NCBI GenBank assembly: GCA_964547135.1
Contig: CAZJMK010000010.1
Coordinates: 6,498 to 70,497 of the forward strand
DNA: 64,000 nucleotides
Source: JAJXSS01 sp964547135
Lineage (GTDB): Bacteria; Planctomycetota; Phycisphaerae; Phycisphaerales; Phycisphaeraceae
Direction: 5' to 3'
A program made the translations under genes and the position numbers. Numbering within the stretch: the stretch's first letter is position 1; each line of letters opens with the position of its first letter. This document shows positions 43,479 through 56,924 of this stretch, piece after piece. The notes under the pieces are model-generated. The model was given only the letters and a program-made list of their open reading frames with translations, was not told the DNA's origin and searched no databases.

Positions 43479-46400
43479 ATGCTCATGACGACCGTGCGCG
43501 ACTATACCAAGCATGGCGATGCGCTCCCCGTGCCGAATCTGATCGAAGTGCAACAGACCGCCTACACGCGGTTTCTGCAACTCGACACTCCGCATGACAA
43601 GCGCGAAGCCAAGATCGGTTTGGAATCACTCCTGCGTGAGGTGTTCCCCATCGAAAGTTACGACGGGAACATGAAGCTGGAGTATTTGAGCTACAAGCTC
43701 GACGAACCGCGCTACACCCCCGATGAGTGCCGTGAGCTTCGGCTGACCTACGGCATGCCGTTCCGCATTCGCGTGCGCCTGGTGCGCAAGGATGTGGCGG
43801 AAATCCCCGAAGAGGAGATTTACCTGGGTGAAATCCCCATCATGATGGGTGGCGGGGAATACATCATCAATGGTGCTGAGCGCGTCATTGTGAACCAGTT
43901 GCACCGTTCGCCGGGCGTGGACTTTTCCATCGTCAGTTCCGAGGGCGATCGTCCGCTGCACTCAGCGCGCATCATCCCGGAACGCGGCTCGTGGATCGAA
44001 CTGGAAGTGACCAAGAAAGATGCGCTGGTCATGCGCATCGATCAGAGCACGAAGATTCCCGCCACGACGTTCCTGCGCGGCATCGATGAGGCTTTTTCAT
44101 CGACGGAAAAGATTCTGCGCAGCTTTTACACCCTGCAAACGGTCAAAATCACCGAACTCAAGCCCGAATACGTGGCCGTGGGCGACATCATCGACAAACA
44201 GACCGGCGAAGTGATGGTCGGCTCCGGCAAGGCCATCGGCGATGCCATTGACAAGGTGATCGCTTCCAACCTCAAACAGGTGGAAGTCATCACCGATGTC
44301 GATGATGAATTGATACTCAACACCATCGCGGAAGAATGGTCGCAGCAGCACCCCGAGTCGGCTGGTTACACGGAATATGAACTGGCGCTTTTGGCGCTGT
44401 ATGCCAGGTTGCGTCCGGGCAATCCGCCCCAGGTGGAAAAAGCACGGCAACTCGTGGCTGAAAAGTTTTTCGACGAAAACCGTTACCGCCTCGGAAGGGT
44501 CGGTCGGTTCCGCATCAACCGCAAGTTTGACCTGAACACGCCTGAATCGGAAATGAAGCTGCGTTCGGAAGACTTCATTCAGGTGGTGAAATACATTCTC
44601 GATCTGCGCTCCAACCGCAACAAGGCGCACACGGACGACATCGATCATTTGGGGAATCGGCGGCTGCGCACGCTGGATGAACTGGCGGTCGAGGAAATGC
44701 GCAAAGGGTTCCTCAAACTCAAGCGGACGGTGCAGGAACGCATGAGCGTGAAGGAGCCGGACGAACTGGCGAAGATTGCGGACCTGATCAACAGCAAATC
44801 AATTTCCAGCGCCATCGAACACTTTTTCGGGCGTAGTGAATTGTCGCAGGTGGTGGATCAGACCAACCCCTTGGCACAGATCAAGCATGAACGCACGCTC
44901 AGCGCGATGGGGCCGGGCGGCTTGAATCGCAAGCGGGCGGGGTTTGAAGTGCGTGACGTGCATATTTCGCACTACGGGCGCATCTGTCCGATTGAAACGC
45001 CTGAAGGCACGAACATCGGCCTGATTTCGTCATTGGGTATTTATTCCAAGGTGGACGAATACGGGTTTTTGCTCACGCCCTACCGGGTGGTGAAAAACGG
45101 CAAGGCGGACCCGAAAAACGTGGTGTACCTGCGAGCTGATGAGGAAATGAAGGCCACGATCGCCCCGACCGATTCGATTGATGCCGAGGGCAAACTGCCC
45201 AAGGGCAACGTATTGGCACGGGTGGATGGTGAATTGGCGCAGGTTGCCGGGGAAAACGTTCAGTATGTCGATATCAGCCCCAAGCAGATCGTGGGTGTGT
45301 CGGCTGCGATGATTCCGTTTTTGGAACATGACGACGCCAACCGCGCGCTGATGGGTTCGAACATGCAGCGACAGGCGGTGCCTTTGGTGAAGACCCAGCC
45401 GCCTTGCGTGGGCACGGGCATTGAACGGGAAGTGCCCAAGTATTCGGGCATGGTGATTCGCGCCAAGAACCCGGGGACGGTGACGTATGTCGATAGCCAG
45501 CGCATCGTGGTGGACAATGCGGATGAATATGTGCTGCGCAAGTTCGCGGGCTTGAATGATCGCACCTGTCTGAATCAGCGACCGATCGTGACGCTGGGCC
45601 AGAAGGTGAAAAAGAGTCAGATCATCGCCGACGGGCCGGCTACTTCGCAGGGCGAACTGGCGCTGGGTAAAAACGTGCTGGTGGCGTTCAACTGTTTTGA
45701 TGGCTACAACTTCGAAGACGCCATCGTCATCAGTGAACGGCTGGTGAAGGAGGATGTGTTCACGTCGATTCACATCGAAGAGTTCGATGTGGAAATTCGT
45801 GAGACCAAGCTCGGCCGTGAAGAGTTCACCCGTGACATCCCCAACGTGTCGGAAAAGATGCTGGCCAAGCTGGACGATTCGGGCATCATCCGCATCGGGG
45901 CGTATGTGAAGCCGGGCGACATTCTGGTGGGCAAGGTGAGTCCGAAATCCAAGAGCGAACTGTCGCCGGAGGAAAAACTGCTGCATGCGATTTTCGGCAG
46001 GGCCGGCGAGGATGTGAAGAACGATTCGCTGGAAGTGCCCGCGGGGACCGAAGGCATCGTGATCGGTGCCAAGCGGTTCAGCCGGCGGATGCACATGAAT
46101 GAGGATCAGAAAAAGCAACTGCGCAAGGAAATGCGTGAGTATGAGTTGGAAATGGACCGTCGCGCGGTGGACCTGTTCAAGCAGATGGTCGAGCAGGTGA
46201 ACGAGGTGACGGGTACGCCGATGGTGGACCCCTCGACCCGTCAGAAGGTGGCTGCCAGTGACATCACGGAAGTGGTGATCGAGCAGATCAACGAGTTTTC
46301 ATCGGACTGGATCAAGGGTTCCAAGGCGGCGCGGGAACAGGCGATGACGATTTACAGCCAGTTCTGGCCGCGTATCGAAGGCATCAAGAAGGAAAAGGAA

Positions 46401-47276
46401 CGCAAGCTGGCGCACATGAAGCGCGGCGATGAGCTGCCTTCGGGCGTGCTGGAGATGGTGAAGGTTTACCTGGCGACCAAGCGCGCCTTGTCGGTGGGCG
46501 ACAAGATGGCCGGTCGTCACGGGAACAAGGGTGTGATTTCGCGCATCGTGCCGGTGGAGGACATGCCGTTTTTGGAAGACGGCACACCGGTGGACGTGCT
46601 GCTGAACCCGCTGGGCGTGGGTAAGCGCATGAACGTGGGCCAGATTTTGGAGACGTATTTGGGCTGGGCCTGCGGGGTGCTGGGCTTCCAGGCGATCACG
46701 CCGATTTTCGATGGCGCCAGTGAATTGGACATCGAGGAAGTGGTGAAGGAAGCCAACAAGCATGTGCAGGATCGGCGGAAGGAATTGGAAGAAAAGAACC
46801 AGGCGCCGGGGTTGAATGAGTTGCTGGTGGAGATGCCGGCGATGGGCAAGATTCAGCTTTTTGACGGGCGCACGGGTGAGCCGTTCGATCAGCCTGCGAC
46901 GGTGGGGCAGATGTATCTGCTGAAACTGCACCATTTGGTGGACGACAAGATTCACGCTCGTTCGACCGGGCCTTACAGTTTGATCACGCAGCAACCTTTG
47001 GGCGGCAAGGCCCGCACCGGCGGCCAGCGTTTCGGGGAAATGGAAGTCTGGGCGTTGGAAGCGTATGGTGCGTCGTACATTCTGCAGGAGCTTTTGACGG
47101 TCAAGAGCGACGATGTGGAAGGCCGAACGAAGATTTATGAGTCGATGATCAAGGGCACGAACACATTGGAAGCGGGCATGCCGGTGGCGTTTGAAGTGTT
47201 GTGCAACGAGATCAAGGGCTTGGGGTTGAACATCACCATGGAGAAGACGCAATCCGACGCCGGCGCGATTTTGTGA
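43479..47276 (+). CDS. rpoB: DNA-directed RNA polymerase subunit beta
   Basis: The 1265-residue beta subunit of RNA polymerase. All conserved blocks appear in order: the N-terminal protrusion and lobe, the rifampicin-site region (FFGRSELSQVVDQTNPLAQ, then HERTLSAMGPGGLNRKRAGF), the HISHYGRICPIETPEGTNIGL block, NVLVAFNCFDGYNFEDAIVIS, and the C-terminal clamp GGKARTGGQRFGEMEVWALEAYGA and SDDVEGRTKIYE. The residues around the rifampicin pocket follow the sensitive consensus as far as I can see. GAGGTG lies 6 nt before the ATG. rplK-rplA-rplJ-rplL, the usual upstream neighbours, are absent; it has its own promoter at 43358. It is followed after 19 bp by a HEPN gene, not by rpoC. Confidence 0.99.
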   Translation: MLMTTVRDYTKHGDALPVPNLIEVQQTAYTRFLQLDTPHDKREAKIGLESLLREVFPIESYDGNMKLEYLSYKLDEPRYTPDECRELRLTYGMPFRIRVRLVRKDVAEIPEEEIYLGEIPIMMGGGEYIINGAERVIVNQLHRSPGVDFSIVSSEGDRPLHSARIIPERGSWIELEVTKKDALVMRIDQSTKIPATTFLRGIDEAFSSTEKILRSFYTLQTVKITELKPEYVAVGDIIDKQTGEVMVGSGKAIGDAIDKVIASNLKQVEVITDVDDELILNTIAEEWSQQHPESAGYTEYELALLALYARLRPGNPPQVEKARQLVAEKFFDENRYRLGRVGRFRINRKFDLNTPESEMKLRSEDFIQVVKYILDLRSNRNKAHTDDIDHLGNRRLRTLDELAVEEMRKGFLKLKRTVQERMSVKEPDELAKIADLINSKSISSAIEHFFGRSELSQVVDQTNPLAQIKHERTLSAMGPGGLNRKRAGFEVRDVHISHYGRICPIETPEGTNIGLISSLGIYSKVDEYGFLLTPYRVVKNGKADPKNVVYLRADEEMKATIAPTDSIDAEGKLPKGNVLARVDGELAQVAGENVQYVDISPKQIVGVSAAMIPFLEHDDANRALMGSNMQRQAVPLVKTQPPCVGTGIEREVPKYSGMVIRAKNPGTVTYVDSQRIVVDNADEYVLRKFAGLNDRTCLNQRPIVTLGQKVKKSQIIADGPATSQGELALGKNVLVAFNCFDGYNFEDAIVISERLVKEDVFTSIHIEEFDVEIRETKLGREEFTRDIPNVSEKMLAKLDDSGIIRIGAYVKPGDILVGKVSPKSKSELSPEEKLLHAIFGRAGEDVKNDSLEVPAGTEGIVIGAKRFSRRMHMNEDQKKQLRKEMREYELEMDRRAVDLFKQMVEQVNEVTGTPMVDPSTRQKVAASDITEVVIEQINEFSSDWIKGSKAAREQAMTIYSQFWPRIEGIKKEKERKLAHMKRGDELPSGVLEMVKVYLATKRALSVGDKMAGRHGNKGVISRIVPVEDMPFLEDGTPVDVLLNPLGVGKRMNVGQILETYLGWACGVLGFQAITPIFDGASELDIEEVVKEANKHVQDRRKELEEKNQAPGLNELLVEMPAMGKIQLFDGRTGEPFDQPATVGQMYLLKLHHLVDDKIHARSTGPYSLITQQPLGGKARTGGQRFGEMEVWALEAYGASYILQELLTVKSDDVEGRTKIYESMIKGTNTLEAGMPVAFEVLCNEIKGLGLNITMEKTQSDAGAIL

Positions 47277-47295
47277 GCGAACGGGGGGATCAATC

Positions 47296-47670
47296 ATGGG
47301 TGACTGGCGTGAAATGAGTCGAGAAAGTCTTGCGGCGGCACAGCATTGTCTTCGGGAGAAATGCTATCGCAGCAGCGTCAGTCGGGCTTATTATGCGGCA
47401 TATGCTGCGCTGGCGGCGGCACTGGCTCAACGCGGTATGGAGTTCACTCTGGGCAGGGAGGGACCGTCTCACCAAGCCCTCAGGCAATATGTCAATCAGA
47501 ATATTGGAGCCATCAAAAATCGTAATCGGAAGCGAATTGTCGCGGCGATCAACCAGTTGTATCAAAATCGGATAGATGCCGACTACAAGCCGGCACGGTA
47601 CGTAGGTCATGATACAGCACTAATTTCGCTTCGTAATGCAAGTTTCGTGGCTGCGAGTGTGAGGATTTGA
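47296..47670 (+). CDS. HEPN superfamily protein embedded in rpoBC
   Basis: A 124-residue, mostly helical protein. The block YRSSVSRAYYAAYAALAAAL (residues ~24-43) is typical of UPF0332/COG1895-like HEPN proteins, in which a four-helix bundle carries an S-x-A-Y-Y-A-x-F/Y motif; PSHQALRQYV follows, as in relatives (S-H-x-x-L/V). I do not see a clear R-x(4-6)-H ribonuclease motif. HEPN proteins are often paired with MNT nucleotidyltransferase antitoxins or act as RNases in defence modules. It starts 19 bp after rpoB and is followed 2 bp after its stop by another small gene, so all four genes are probably one transcript. Its presence between rpoB and rpoC is odd. Confidence 0.75.
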   Translation: MGDWREMSRESLAAAQHCLREKCYRSSVSRAYYAAYAALAAALAQRGMEFTLGREGPSHQALRQYVNQNIGAIKNRNRKRIVAAINQLYQNRIDADYKPARYVGHDTALISLRNASFVAASVRI

Positions 47671-47672
47671 CC

Positions 47673-47966
47673 ATGCCGACTAATAAAATCAGCACCAAAT
47701 CCGTCGTGACATACGTGCGGCATTACCTGAAACAATACTCGCCATCGGGTTACAGCTTTGTTGTTCCGGCCGATGGCGTACTTTTTGTCTGTGACGGTGA
47801 AAATCAGACGCATGCACGTTGGTACGTAGCCGTGAAAACGCAACCCCAGCATGTGATGGATACCCGTGCCGACGAGGTTGCACAGATTCTTCGCAAGGTC
47901 GAATTGCAGTTGCACCAGAAACACAACGTCACGGTTTATCTGACATCTATGCTTCCGGTGATTTGA
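47673..47966 (+). CDS. Small unknown protein paired with the HEPN gene
   Basis: A 97-residue protein of unknown family. It has an alpha/beta look: an N-terminal basic helix (SVVTYVRHYLKQY), two strands (YSFVVPADGVLFVCDGE; HARWYVAVKTQP), a helix (ADEVAQILRKVELQLHQ) and a final strand (NVTVYLTSMLPVI). There is no G-S-x-x-x-G nucleotidyltransferase motif, so it is not an MNT partner, and no recognisable DNA-binding motif. The ATG at 47673 lies 2 bp after the HEPN stop with GAGGA 8 nt upstream, implying coupled translation. rpoC starts 33 bp after its stop. By position it is the likely partner or antitoxin of the HEPN protein, an inference only. Confidence 0.6.
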   Translation: MPTNKISTKSVVTYVRHYLKQYSPSGYSFVVPADGVLFVCDGENQTHARWYVAVKTQPQHVMDTRADEVAQILRKVELQLHQKHNVTVYLTSMLPVI

Positions 47967-47999
47967 TCAAACCACTCATTACCCTCGATGAGGATAACA

Positions 48000-52502
<4,503 letters not shown>

Positions 52503-52535
52503 TAAAGAAGTGGCCAGGTGATTTGACACATTTAG

Positions 52536-52562
52536 CCCCCGGTCAATGACCGGGGGTTTTTT
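52536..52562 (+). terminator. Terminator of rpoBC
   Basis: CCCCCGGTC-A-A-T-GACCGGGGG followed by six Ts, a textbook rho-independent terminator. It lies 34 bp after the rpoC stop. Confidence 0.9.
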
Positions 52563-52840
52563 GTCAATGGGTTGACAACAAAACATGTCAAGCCCAGTGC
52601 CAAACCGCGTACCGCTTTGCGGGTCGTTGTGTGTGATGTAGCCCAGCCGCCCTCGGCTGGGTTCTGCAAAGCCGCCGATGGCATCGGCGGTTGATTCAGC
52701 CCGCTGAATGGCAAATCAATGGTTCAATGAACACGGCGGATACCATCCGCCGCTTTGTCAAACCCACCGCCGTGGACGACCCAGGGGCTGGGCTGCAACA
52801 ACCCCTGCGGTATCGGTTGCAGTTCCCCTTTTTTGCCCTG
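52563..52840. repeat. Repeat-bearing intergenic region after rpoC
   Basis: It holds a GCCCAGCCGCCCTCGGCTGGG palindrome with GCCGATGGCATCGGCGG (52636-52690) and GCGGATACCATCCGCCGC (52738-52755), a word shared with about 22398. No gene is supported; a short frame on the minus strand at 52696-52887 is a broken GIY-YIG start followed by noise. Confidence 0.6.
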
Positions 52841-53048
52841 TAGGTTCGCCCGCTGCGACGACTGCGTAAAACGTAAACCCGGAACATGAATCGGGCTGAC
52901 AGGATTCGAACCTGCGACCTGTCGCCGCGGCGACCGCTCTACCAAGCAGTCACCGAAAGAGACAGCAGACTCTGCCCTATCAGAATATGAAAAATGTTTA
53001 CGATGAACCCAACACGAATCGGGCTGACAGGATTCGAACCTGCGACCT
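52841..53048. repeat. 208-bp direct repeat, copy 1
   Basis: Nearly identical to 53269-53476 (offset 428 bp). It includes the first ~17 codons of a GIY-YIG gene (minus strand, 52841-52887), a tRNA 3'-half-like fragment (52892-52949), the word GTCACCGAAAGAGACAGCAG, and a spacer ATGAAAAATGTTTACG. The GIY-YIG piece here is broken: its frame runs into unrelated sequence. Confidence 0.8.
52892..52949 (-). pseudogene. tRNA-Pro-derived fragment with replaced anticodon arm
   Basis: On the minus strand it reads like tRNA-Pro from the D-stem (GGTAGAGC) to the 3' end (GGTTCGAATCCTGTCAGCCCG), but the anticodon arm is exchanged for the palindrome GTCGCCGCGGCGAC, and the acceptor 5' side is missing. Further copies are at 53020-53072 (with GTCGCCGGGGCGAC) and 53320-53377. 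They cannot be functional tRNAs. Confidence 0.65.
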
Positions 53049-53066
53049 GTCGCCCCGGCGACCGCT

Positions 53067-53315
53067 CTACCCCGGTTGCGTCAACATTCGTTGCAACTGT
53101 TCACGTCCTCGTCCGGTTTTCAAGAAGCGCTCCCGTCGCACTGCTTCTGAGCGCGTGGCAAAAGACTCCTGGTAAACCAACACCCAAGGCACACCATGGC
53201 GCGTGCTGGCGGATCGACCTGAGTTGTGCTGTTGTAATCGTTGAGGCAGATTTTCCGTGGAACCGATGTAGGTTCGCCCGCTGCGAAGACTGCGTAAAAC
53301 GTAAACCCGGAACAT
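53067..53315 (-). CDS. GIY-YIG superfamily protein
   Basis: An 82-residue protein of the small stand-alone GIY-YIG family (YhbQ/UPF0213-like). The signature strands are VYVLRSLRSGRTYIGST (residues 4-20, with YVL and YIG in place of GIY and YIG), the catalytic-Arg helix LPQRLQQHN, and the C-terminal helix RSEAVRRERFLKTGRGREQ. These domains cut or bind nucleic acids; the role of stand-alone forms is unclear. The gene lies inside a duplicated, tRNA-fragment-rich stretch, and its 5' end is duplicated at 52841-52887. The last residues (LTQPG) run into a tRNA-fragment repeat. No ribosome-binding site is obvious. Confidence 0.75.
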   Translation of the reverse strand: MFRVYVLRSLRSGRTYIGSTENLPQRLQQHNSGRSASTRHGVPWVLVYQESFATRSEAVRRERFLKTGRGREQLQRMLTQPG

Positions 53316-53476
53316 GAATCGGGCTGACAGGATTCGAGCCTGCGACCTGTCGCCGCGGCGACCGCTCTACCAAGCAGTCACCGAAAGAGACAGCAGACTC
53401 TGCCCTATCAGAATATGAAAAATGTTTACGATGAACCCAACACGAATCGGGCTGACAGGATTCGAACCTGCGACCT
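53269..53476. repeat. 208-bp direct repeat, copy 2
   Basis: Second copy of the block at 52841. It covers the intact GIY-YIG start, another tRNA fragment (53320-53377), and reaches into the true tRNA-Pro gene. The two copies diverge abruptly at the anticodon arm (52.9-kb copy has the GTCGCC palindrome, this one the real arm). Confidence 0.8.
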
Positions 53477-53520
53477 CTTGCACCCCATGCAAGCGCTCTA
53501 CCAAGCTGAGCTACAGCCCG
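53447..53520 (-). tRNA. tRNA-Pro (GGG anticodon)
   Basis: A complete cloverleaf on the minus strand: acceptor CGGGCTG/CAGCCCG (7 bp), D-arm GCTC...GAGC with AGCTTGGTA loop, anticodon stem CTTGC/GCAAG with loop ATGGGGT (anticodon GGG reading CCC/CCU), variable AGGTC, T-arm GCAGG TTCGAAT CCTGT. Discriminator A is at 53447 and no CCA is encoded. G37 next to the anticodon fits tRNA-Pro. Confidence 0.92.
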
Positions 53521-53670
53521 TGCGACGAATCATTCAGTTTTTCAACGGCGACCTGTCGCCCCGGCGACCGCTCTACCAAGCTGAGCTACAGCCCGTGCGA
53601 CGAATCATTCAGTTTTTCAACGGCGACCTGTCGCCCCGGCGACCGCTCTACCAAGCACAGCTACAGCCCG
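53521..53670. repeat. 75-bp tandem repeat of a tRNA 5'-half fragment
   Basis: Two units, 53521-53595 and 53596-53670, directly upstream (5' side) of tRNA-Pro. Each contains a copy of the tRNA 5' half (CGGGCTGTAGCTCAGCTTGG on the minus strand, altered to CTGTGCT in the second) followed by the GTCGCCCCGGCGAC palindrome and the spacer ACGAATCATTCAG. Confidence 0.85.
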
Positions 53671-53759
53671 TGTTTTGACCGCTCCCTGACGCCCCCGGGT
53701 GTCGCGGCTTGTTCAAGCGAAGCATTGTAAGCGATTGGGGCGGGGTTCACAAACGGCGA

Positions 53760-54218
53760 TCAGCGGCGAAGCGGTGGGTCGGTGAAGTGCAATTCCAGGT
53801 AACGGGCGACGTAGTCGATGATGCTGGAACATTCGGGGATGTCCGGGTTGGACGTGTGGCCCAGCGGTTCAAAACGCATACCCTTGAAACGTTTGATCGA
53901 TTCCTCCACCGGCAGGCCGTATTGCAACGCCAGGGAAAAGGCACGGCAATAGGCTTGGACGAGGCCGGAGAGGGTGGAGCCTTCCTTGCTGATTTTGATG
54001 AAGATTTCGCCGGGGCGTCCGTCCTCGAACAGGCCGATGGTGAGGTATCCCTCGTGGCCCATCACGGCGAACTTGTGGGTGATCGATGAACGGGTGGTCG
54101 GCAGAAGCTCGCGCTGGGCAACCATGGGTTTGCTCGAGGGAGAGTTTTTCTTTCGCTGGGTCACGACGGTATCGCCATGGGTGGCTTGGTCGTGCTGACG
54201 ATGAGTCATTGAAATCAT
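53760..54218 (-). CDS. NrdJb-like TSCPD domain protein
   Basis: A 152-residue protein. After a disordered N-terminus (~1-40, with KKNSPSSKP) comes a TSCPD-type domain like the C-terminal part of class II ribonucleotide reductase: LLPTTRSSITHKFAVMG, HEGYLTIGLFEDGRPGEIF, ISKEGSTLSGLVQAYCRAFSLALQYG and KGMRFEPLGHTSNPDI. In some bacteria this domain is encoded separately as NrdJb next to the catalytic NrdJa. Here no reductase gene is adjacent in the window. The final SIIDYVARYLELHF helix is kept. The expected C-terminal cysteine pair for reduction is not present. The start could be at 54218 or 54209; no good ribosome-binding site distinguishes them. Confidence 0.8.
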   Translation of the reverse strand: MISMTHRQHDQATHGDTVVTQRKKNSPSSKPMVAQRELLPTTRSSITHKFAVMGHEGYLTIGLFEDGRPGEIFIKISKEGSTLSGLVQAYCRAFSLALQYGLPVEESIKRFKGMRFEPLGHTSNPDIPECSSIIDYVARYLELHFTDPPLRR

Positions 54219-54532
54219 CGGCCAGCAGACGAAGGAAACTGTAAAAAGTCAAGGGGGTGATTGTAACAAGAAATGGCGTGTGTTTACTCAGGTATGCATG
54301 TAGCCCAGCCGCCCCTGCTGGGTGTATTACCAGTGACTGCGCCACCGCCGAGGGCGGCGGTGCCACATCAATCATGGCGTCCACCGGGCTTGATCTACAT
54401 CAATGATCGTACGATGGCACAAAAAAATACTTGATCTTTTGACTCCAATTCAGCAAGATGGAGTCAGTTGTCGAAGGTTCTTCGTCAAGTAATTGTGGGT
54501 GATTTGCGTCCATGGTTCGTCGGAGTGAGGGC
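54219..54532. promoter_or_regulatory. Intergenic region with palindromes and the nrfHA control region
   Basis: The left part (54299-54375) has the paired palindromes GCCCAGCCGCCCCTGCTGGG and CACCGCCGAGGGCGGCGGTG. The right part, from 54376 to the nrfH start, is repeat-free and holds the FNR-type box at 54390-54403. Confidence 0.6.
54390..54403 (+). promoter_or_regulatory. FNR/CRP-type operator upstream of nrfHA
   Basis: TTGAT-CTAC-ATCAA, an exact match to the FNR/DNR consensus TTGAT-N4-ATCAA. Its centre is 136 bp before the nrfH start. An AATACT word at 54426-54431 is at the distance expected for a -10 box of a class II activated promoter (site near -41.5). Confidence 0.7.
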
Positions 54533-55054
54533 ATGAGCGAAAAACCGGTGGCCACTCATCCCGCGAAGAAGGTGCGCCTGCCCTGGCCGGTGTTCGTGGT
54601 GTGCATTCTCATCGGCATGTTTCTGGGGGCTTCGGGCTTCACGTTTCATTACGCGGAGGGTTTGTCGTATCTGTCCGACGACCCCAAGGCCTGCATCAAC
54701 TGTCACGTCATGCAGCAGCACTACGACGGGTGGATGCACGCATCGCATGGGCGGGTGGCCAGTTGTAATGATTGTCATGTCCCGCACGATTCGTTCATAC
54801 ACAAGTATTACGTCAAGTCCGAGCACGGGTACCGTCACAGCAAGCGGTTTACGTTTCAGAACTTTCACGAGCCGATTCAGATCACCCCCGGAAGCAGAGC
54901 GGTGGTGATTGACAATTGCATGCGTTGTCACGCGAGCATCGGGGACGATTTGAGCGTGCATGGGCGAAGTAGGCCGGGGCAGAAACAGGTGGAAGTGACC
55001 GGTGCGGATTGTCTGCACTGCCACAGCCGAGTGGGCCATGGACCGACGCGGTGA
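54533..55054 (+). CDS. nrfH: Cytochrome c nitrite reductase small subunit
   Basis: A 173-residue membrane-anchored tetraheme cytochrome that takes electrons from menaquinol and passes them to NrfA. One N-terminal membrane helix (VFVVCILIGMFLGASGFTF, about residues 20-38) is followed by four heme-binding CxxCH motifs at 54-58 (CINCH), 78-82 (CNDCH), 129-133 (CMRCH) and 160-164 (CLHCH). This matches the NrfH/NapC family; length and heme spacing fit NrfH. ATG 54533 is preferred for GAGGG close upstream; ATG 54512 is also in frame. nrfA follows after 241 bp of mostly repeat sequence. An FNR-type box upstream suggests induction under oxygen limitation. Confidence 0.95.
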   Translation: MSEKPVATHPAKKVRLPWPVFVVCILIGMFLGASGFTFHYAEGLSYLSDDPKACINCHVMQQHYDGWMHASHGRVASCNDCHVPHDSFIHKYYVKSEHGYRHSKRFTFQNFHEPIQITPGSRAVVIDNCMRCHASIGDDLSVHGRSRPGQKQVEVTGADCLHCHSRVGHGPTR

Positions 55055-55295
55055 AAGGGAAGTCGGCGAGTGGCGAATGTCGAATGTCGAATGTCGAATT
55101 TCGAATTTCGAATTTTGGGGAGGACCCAATGTTGAAGCCGTCGAATTTGTTTAGCGCGGACGCTTTGCGTCGGCGGTGTTGTCCGCACCGCGATTGATCG
55201 GGTTGGTGTTATGTTTCAAGAAAAACATCCGGCCCTGAAGGGCACGGCGTCATTCAGTCATTCAACCGTTGGGCTTGTTGCGGGAGTGAATCAAT
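55055..55295. repeat. Repeat-filled gap between nrfH and nrfA
   Basis: It contains a run of AATGTCGAATTTCGAATTTC words (55075-55115), a TTTAGCGCGGACGC element (55150-55178) and a half REP-like hairpin (55227-55251). Such a gap between nrfH and nrfA is unusual, as they are commonly adjacent. Confidence 0.65.
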
Positions 55296-56855
<1,560 letters not shown>

Positions 56856-56861
56856 GGCAAA

Positions 56862-56900
56862 ATGGATAATGGATGATGGATAAAGTATAATGTTCAGACA
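56862..56900. repeat. GGATAATGGATGATGG repeat
   Basis: Member of the family of GATAATGG/GATGATGG words, here just after nrfA. Its mirror copy (CATCCATCATCCTTTATCC) is at 57364-57405, flanking the small gene at 56925. Confidence 0.55.
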
Positions 56901-56924
56901 TAGCGCATTCGCCGCGAGATTATC

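Noticed and set aside
47673..47966. Partner gene considered as MNT nucleotidyltransferase antitoxin
   Set aside because: No G-S-x-x-x-G or downstream Asp pair is present.
52892..52949. tRNA-like fragment considered as a working tRNA
   Set aside because: The acceptor 5' strand is missing and the anticodon arm is a perfect palindrome with no anticodon loop.
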